A stretch of 64,000 bases of DNA from the NCBI GenBank assembly GCA_039030555.1, contig JBCCDY010000021.1, positions 1 through 64,000 on the forward strand, read 5' to 3'. Position numbers and translations under genes: made by a program. The notes under the pieces are model-generated. The model saw only the letters and a list, made by a program, of their open reading frames with translations, was not told where the DNA came from and ran no database searches. Of the stretch, positions 59,718 through 64,000 are shown in pieces; positions within the stretch are counted from its first letter, which is position 1; each line of letters begins with the position of its first letter. Source of the DNA: JBCCDY01 sp039030555 (lineage in GTDB: Bacteria > Bacteroidota > Bacteroidia > Cytophagales > Cyclobacteriaceae).

Positions 59718-60644
59718 TCAGCTATTCAAAATAGTTCTGGCTTTTTGGTCATCCTTTTTCATTTGCTCAATAAGCTTGGTTATATCATCGAATTTCACTT
59801 CATCCCTAATGTATTCTACGAACTCTATTTTGATTTCTTCACCATAAATATCCTGCTCAAAATCAAAGATGTGGACTTCTATTCGAAGGTCTTTACCCTC
59901 AAAAGTAGGCCTCATTCCAATACTGGTTACAGAAAGGTATGCTTTACTTTTTAGAAAAACCTTTGTGGCATAAATGCCTTTTCCAGGTATCAGCTTTTCC
60001 GCAAATAAAACTTTTACATTTGCGGTTGGATATCCTAATGTTCTACCTATTTGATCTCCTTTTACAACTATGCCACTCAAGGAGTAGTTGTAAGTGAGAT
60101 ATTTTGATACCAGCTCAAGTTCTCCATTATTTAGTGCATTTCGGATTTTTGTAGAGCTAACTGATATTTCATCGATATCTTGTTTCGGGATTTCTTCAAT
60201 CTTAAAACCAAAAGAATGCTGTCTTTCTTTCAGATAGTCGAAGCCACCTTCTCTGTTTTTTCCAAAACGATGATCATAGCCTATAACGAGATGTTTAGTT
60301 CCTAGCCCTTCGATCAATATGCTTTTTATGAAATCGAGAGAACTCATTTCACTAAAACCTCTGGTGAAACTGATCTTAACTAGATGATCGATACCGAATT
60401 TTTCTATTCTCTCTGCTTTTTCTTCGAAGCTGTTTAAGAGCTTGAAGTTATCTTTAGGGTTTATTATGAATCTAGGATGGGGCCAAAATGTAAGAACTAC
60501 AGATTCTCCGCCCGATACCTTGGCAATTTCATAAACCCTATTCAATATCTTTTGATGGCCGAAATGGACACCATCGAAGGTTCCGCTGGTCACAACGGCA
60601 TTATGTAGTTTTTTGAAAGTTTCTATTCCCTCATGTACCTTCAT
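59718..60644 (-). CDS. ribF: Bifunctional riboflavin kinase / FAD synthetase
   Basis: 308 residues. N-terminal FAD synthetase half has TFDGVHFGHQKIL and the VIGYDHRFGKNREG motif; C-terminal riboflavin kinase has VKGDQIGRTLGYPTANV and a GMRPTFEG segment. Makes FMN and FAD from riboflavin and ATP. Overlaps truB by one base, giving the common truB-ribF pair. Confidence 0.95.
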   Translation of the reverse strand: MKVHEGIETFKKLHNAVVTSGTFDGVHFGHQKILNRVYEIAKVSGGESVVLTFWPHPRFIINPKDNFKLLNSFEEKAERIEKFGIDHLVKISFTRGFSEMSSLDFIKSILIEGLGTKHLVIGYDHRFGKNREGGFDYLKERQHSFGFKIEEIPKQDIDEISVSSTKIRNALNNGELELVSKYLTYNYSLSGIVVKGDQIGRTLGYPTANVKVLFAEKLIPGKGIYATKVFLKSKAYLSVTSIGMRPTFEGKDLRIEVHIFDFEQDIYGEEIKIEFVEYIRDEVKFDDITKLIEQMKKDDQKARTILNS

Positions 60645-61327
60645 CAGACACTGAATTTTTGAATCAATTCGTTTAACTGATAAGCTTCAGAGACTTTAAA
60701 GTTTCCTATAGCCGTACGTTTTAAACTCGTCATTGTAGCTCCGCAACCTAAACATTCACCAATATCTCTAACCAGACTTCTGATGTATGTGCCCTTACTA
60801 CATTTGACCTTGAAACTAATTTCCGGAAAATTAGAATCCTCTAAACTTAAGTTTTCAATAACAACCGTTTTGGCCTCCAACTTTATTTTAGATCCTTCTC
60901 GTGCATACTCATAGGCTCGCTTCCCATTCAATTTGACAGCAGAAAATAAAGGAGGAACTTGTTGTATTTCACCTATGAACTGCTGTCCACAAGCTTGTAT
61001 GTTTTCAGCTTTCACATTTTCTGTAGAGTTGATTTCTTCAAATTCTGTTTCTAAATCATACGATGGGGAAACTTTCCCCAAAATCAGAGTTCCTTCGTAC
61101 TCTTTCGTAAGACTTTGAAAATTATTGATTTCTTTCGTTTTCTTACCGGTACATAAAATAAGGAGACCAGTTGCTAGCGGATCTAAAGTGCCTGCATGGC
61201 CTATTTTTTTTATTTTGAGACGATTCCGAATTTTTTTAACAACTCCAAAGGAAGTCCATTCATAAGGCTTATCTATTAAGATAACCTCACCGGAGACGAA
61301 ATCTGGCTGTTCAGGAAGCACCGACAA
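60644..61327 (-). CDS. truB: tRNA pseudouridine-55 synthase
   Basis: 227 residues. Catalytic Asp49 in GHAGTLDPLATG, the KPYEWTSF start motif, and the C-terminal RDIGECLGCGATMTSLKRT region match TruB. Isomerises U55 in the tRNA T-loop. The 17-base overlap with uppP and one-base overlap with ribF show a compact operon. Shorter than E. coli TruB at the C-terminus, normal for Bacteroidota. Confidence 0.95.
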   Translation of the reverse strand: MSVLPEQPDFVSGEVILIDKPYEWTSFGVVKKIRNRLKIKKIGHAGTLDPLATGLLILCTGKKTKEINNFQSLTKEYEGTLILGKVSPSYDLETEFEEINSTENVKAENIQACGQQFIGEIQQVPPLFSAVKLNGKRAYEYAREGSKIKLEAKTVVIENLSLEDSNFPEISFKVKCSKGTYIRSLVRDIGECLGCGATMTSLKRTAIGNFKVSEAYQLNELIQKFSV

Positions 61328-62108
61328 TGATAGAAATTATTCCTATTGCAAAACAATAGATTGCGAAATAATAAAGCTTTCCCTTTCTCACCAGGTTTAC
61401 CATCCAGTTACAGGCAAAAAGCCCTGAAATAAAAGCAGATATAAATCCAATAAGAAGTGCTGTGGTACCGATTTGGTTTTGATGACCAGAATCTCCCAAG
61501 AACTTTATAGTTTTTAAAAGAGAGGCTCCAAGAATGGGAATAAGAACCATTAAAAATGAAAACTTTGTAGCTTCTTTTTTATCAATTTTAAGTAGTATTG
61601 ATGAAGCTATTGTAGCACCAGATCTTGAAATACCCGGCATAATGGCTAATGCTTGAGCTATACCTACAATGATTGCTTTTCCACTGCTTATTTCTTTTGA
61701 CCCACTAACAGGAGCATAATGAGTAAAGGTTAGGAGCAATCCGGTTATAAGCAACATGAAACCAACCATTAAAATTTTGCCACTAAAGAGTAACTCGATT
61801 TGCTCTTCGAAGAGTAAGCCTACTATGGCAACCGGAACGGACGATAACACAATGTTTTTAATAAATCTAGTCTCATAATTCCAGTGGAATACGAAAAGAT
61901 TGTTAAAAAGAGCTGCTATATCTTTTCGGAAAACCACAATAGTGCTTGCTGCCGTTGCGCCATGCACTACTACACTGAAAAGCAGACTTTCTGAATTTTG
62001 AACATTTAAAATAGCTGAAAATAGCTCTAGGTGCCCACTGCTGCTTATAGGAAGAAATTCTGTAAGACCTTGAACGAGCCCCAGAATTACTGCCTCAATA
62101 ACGCTCAT
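61311..62108 (-). CDS. uppP: Undecaprenyl-diphosphatase
   Basis: 265 residues, about eight membrane segments. Motif one LTEFLPISSSGHLEL (~17-31) and motif two PGISRSGAT (~157-165) hold the catalytic residues of the BacA/UppP family. It recycles the undecaprenyl carrier for peptidoglycan and glycan export. Start overlaps the DUF3098 stop by 4 bases (ATGA). Confidence 0.95.
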   Translation of the reverse strand: MSVIEAVILGLVQGLTEFLPISSSGHLELFSAILNVQNSESLLFSVVVHGATAASTIVVFRKDIAALFNNLFVFHWNYETRFIKNIVLSSVPVAIVGLLFEEQIELLFSGKILMVGFMLLITGLLLTFTHYAPVSGSKEISSGKAIIVGIAQALAIMPGISRSGATIASSILLKIDKKEATKFSFLMVLIPILGASLLKTIKFLGDSGHQNQIGTTALLIGFISAFISGLFACNWMVNLVRKGKLYYFAIYCFAIGIISIIVGAS

Positions 62109-62317
62109 TTATGATTTTTTGGATTGTATAAGATTGCTACGAATTCGATAATGAACCCAAGAACAACTACGATAGGACCTACTGTAAGTCCAAGTACTCC
62201 AAAACCATAAGTTTCTGAATCAGATGACATAAGTACGAAACCGAGTAATAAAACAACCAATCCGGCTCCCATAATTAGATAATTGGTTTTTGAAAATGCT
62301 AATTTTTTATTGTCCAT
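62105..62317 (-). CDS. DUF3098 membrane protein, 70 aa
   Basis: 70 residues with two hydrophobic segments (~16-30 LIMGAGLVVLLLGFVLM and ~42-62). The start LAFSKTNYLIMGAG and size match DUF3098, a Bacteroidota-specific family encoded between ftsX and uppP. It overlaps both neighbours (1 and 4 bases). Function unknown; conserved place suggests a cell-envelope or division link. Confidence 0.85.
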   Translation of the reverse strand: MDNKKLAFSKTNYLIMGAGLVVLLLGFVLMSSDSETYGFGVLGLTVGPIVVVLGFIIEFVAILYNPKNHK

Positions 62318-63204
62318 TAGTAGAGATCGTCAAGAGATAATTTTAAATATTTGTTTAGGGCACTTAAGGTGCTAAAAAAGACAAGAAATACGCCTAGAAT
62401 GATTATTCCTGCAAATAACAGTAATGTATTTTTTAAGTCAAAAAGAACTTCTAATTCTTCGAAGTAAGAATAAGACCAATTCAACAAGAAGTATATGATA
62501 ACGCCACTTAAAATCCCCGAAATCAGGGAATAAGTTATTGATCTACTCAGAAAAGGTTTTTTCACGAAAGATGGCTTAGCTCCAACTAGCTGCATGCTTC
62601 TAATCAAAAACCGTTGAGAGAACATAGCAAGTCGAATGGTATTGTTTACTAAAATCACCACAATTATAATTAGCAAGAAAGCGATACTTGCTAATACTAT
62701 ACTTATCCTGGTTATGTTTCTATTGATTGCTTCAATTAAATTTTCTTGATAAGCTACTTCGTATATTTCTGAAAATGACTTTAAATCTTCCTGTATACTT
62801 CCCAATTGATCTTTGGAGAAAAAATTAGGATCGATACCCACCACGTAGGCATCCAGAAGTGGATTTTCACCTAAGAAATTCAAAAAATCCTCACCGGTTT
62901 GTTCAACGAATCCGACTGCTGCGGAATCTTTGGAAATGAATGTAACCTTAGCCGACCCATCAGGATTTTTAAAAACATAGTCTTTTGAGGCTAAAGCCTT
63001 TTCTAACTTTATTCTTTCATTTTCAGAAGTATATTTATTTAGATAGACCTGTATTTCGATATTCGATTTAAGAATATCTTTTAGTTTATTGGCTTTGATC
63101 AATACTACTCCTAAAAGTCCGATAATGAATAAAGCCAGGGTTGTGGTGAATACAACACTAGGGTAAGGGTAGTTACCTAATTTCTTTTTTCGAGTTTTCT
63201 TCAA
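62317..63204 (-). CDS. ftsX: Cell division protein FtsX
   Basis: 295 residues. One N-terminal span (~20-40), an extracytoplasmic domain (~45-165), and three C-terminal spans (~175-200, 225-247, 262-285), the FtsX topology. IEVQVYLNKYTSENER and FLIRSMQLVGAKPSFV are typical. With FtsE it controls septal peptidoglycan hydrolases. Last base shared with DUF3098; ftsE is not in the window. Confidence 0.9.
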   Translation of the reverse strand: MKKTRKKKLGNYPYPSVVFTTTLALFIIGLLGVVLIKANKLKDILKSNIEIQVYLNKYTSENERIKLEKALASKDYVFKNPDGSAKVTFISKDSAAVGFVEQTGEDFLNFLGENPLLDAYVVGIDPNFFSKDQLGSIQEDLKSFSEIYEVAYQENLIEAINRNITRISIVLASIAFLLIIIVVILVNNTIRLAMFSQRFLIRSMQLVGAKPSFVKKPFLSRSITYSLISGILSGVIIYFLLNWSYSYFEELEVLFDLKNTLLLFAGIIILGVFLVFFSTLSALNKYLKLSLDDLY

Positions 63205-63219
63205 TTTGACTTATAATAG

Positions 63220-63250
63220 AAAAGCCGAAAATTAGGAATTTTCGGCTTTT
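63220..63250. terminator. Terminator between the membrane-anchored protein gene and ftsX
   Basis: AAAAGCCGAAAATT-AGG-AATTTTCGGCTTTT: strong symmetric hairpin in the 76-base gap, so ftsX starts a new transcript. Confidence 0.8.
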
Positions 63251-63280
63251 AAATCACTGTTTTATATTTTTTAACCTAGG

Positions 63281-64000
63281 TTAATCTTTCAATTTTCTTA
63301 ATCTCGACTCTAAGCTACTATCTCTTAGTGCTTTTAGTTCACCAATTTCATCGCGATCGCGGTCGAGAGGATAAAAGTCGTGATCATAATAAAGAAAGTA
63401 CTGCCTGCCCTCTTCGCTATTTAATTCAATAATTTCATAAGGTGACTTACTGAAAGAGCCGTATAGAAAAAGCTTCTTATTATAAAATTGATAGTGAAAA
63501 TCGTGCTCCCCATCATCAATTCTTTCTATCGTGGTAGATTCATAAAGAGTCTTGTGAGATTCATCTTTCTCTACATTCTTAAGATCGCTAGAAGAGGGAG
63601 AGATGAAATTGTCTTCCGGTTCTAAGATTGAAGGATCAAAAGTTTCTACTTCGTTATTCGACTCTGCTTCTACTGAAATTTTGATATCGTTGATAGGTGC
63701 GAATTCTACTTTCGGCACTATTTCATCATCAATATCTTCAGTAACCCCTTTGGAGTCGGTGTTTTGCGAAGTATTGTTTTCTACAATGATATTATCTGAA
63801 TCTGTAACTGAGTTACTGATATCATTTAACTCTTGAATTTCAGTAACATCAACCAAATCACTTTCTTTTAAAACTGTATCATCATCTGGTAAAAAGATAT
63901 AAGCGCTAATACCTAGCAAACCTACAACTATCCCTGAAGATATAGCTACTTTAGCTGAACCAACCGATTCCCAGAAGCCCGGTTGATAAGATACTGGAAT
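63281..64000 (-). CDS. Membrane-anchored protein of unknown function (start outside window)
   Basis: The frame is open to the right edge, so the true start is beyond 64000; at least 239 residues are present. A short segment SYQPGFWESVG precedes one membrane span (VAISSGIVVGLLGISAYIFL). A long acidic Asp/Glu/Ser/Asn-rich region follows, probably disordered, and then a small C-terminal domain with FHYQFYNKKLFLYGSFSKS and RQYFLYYDHDFYPLDRDRDE. A cytoplasmic tail, one span and a periplasmic domain are likely. Family not recognised. Confidence 0.6.
   Translation of the reverse strand: MPVSYQPGFWESVGSAKVAISSGIVVGLLGISAYIFLPDDDTVLKESDLVDVTEIQELNDISNSVTDSDNIIVENNTSQNTDSKGVTEDIDDEIVPKVEFAPINDIKISVEAESNNEVETFDPSILEPEDNFISPSSSDLKNVEKDESHKTLYESTTIERIDDGEHDFHYQFYNKKLFLYGSFSKSPYEIIELNSEEGRQYFLYYDHDFYPLDRDRDEIGELKALRDSSLESRLRKLKD

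Overview
The window comes from a marine-type Bacteroidota genome, most likely order Cytophagales; genus and species cannot be read from it. The evidence is a SusC/SusD pair, TonB-dependent receptors, PKD-domain surface lipoproteins, a type IX secretion (T9SS) sorting tail, gliding protein GldC, a DUF3098 gene beside ftsX, and promoters of the Bacteroidota form TTG-N19/20-TAnnTTTG.

Layout. (1) 1-20.4 kb, all on the minus strand, is the structural and lysis part of a tailed prophage. Read in transcription order it holds an HTH protein, fibre-like proteins, an S49 protease fused to a scaffold-like coiled coil, a putative major capsid protein, head/tail proteins, small and large terminase, portal, a connector-like protein, small membrane and spanin-like lysis proteins, a DUF5675-like protein, and a carbohydrate-binding/SprB-like protein cut by the left window edge. 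No integrase or replication gene is visible. The prophage abuts the 3' end of tRNA-Arg(TCG). Its apparent transcription units each begin with a shared motif, TATGTCCTAA or a close variant, and a cluster of dispersed palindromic elements sits in its last 4 kb. (2) 20.4-25.5 kb is host core: tRNA-Arg, sucC, a LolD-like ABC ATPase, a DMT permease, a decayed yebC, gapA and tRNA-Glu.

(3) 26.2-52.1 kb is a complete alginate utilisation locus. A PKD surface lipoprotein and a FadR-type GntR regulator are each preceded by the same promoter/operator (TTG-N20-TARATTGGTTGACCAAT). They are followed by SusC, SusD, a second PKD lipoprotein, three tandem PL7 lyases, a PL6 lyase, a PL17 exo-lyase, KdgF, an MFS uronate permease, an SDR (DEH reductase), a MORN/TonB protein, and a second PL6-like enzyme with a T9SS tail. 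A Nudix-fold regulator lacking catalytic residues, two PfkB-type KDG kinases and KDPG aldolase complete the locus. Together they take alginate to unsaturated monouronate, DEH, KDG, KDPG, and finally pyruvate plus glyceraldehyde-3-phosphate.

(4) 52.2-64 kb is host genome again: an XRE regulator, a TonB receptor with an SGNH lipoprotein, gldC, the two succinyl/oxoacid CoA-transferase subunits with a four-helix-bundle cassette between them, and the overlapping ftsX-DUF3098-uppP-truB-ribF operon. A membrane-anchored protein of unknown function runs off the right edge.

The least familiar signals are the repeated prophage motif, the twin GntR promoter/operators, the degenerate Nudix regulator with a palindrome in front of kdgK, a second KDG kinase that lost its NxxE-type motif, and the palindromic elements that run in frame through a prophage gene. 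All function calls are from reading the sequence; no database search was run.
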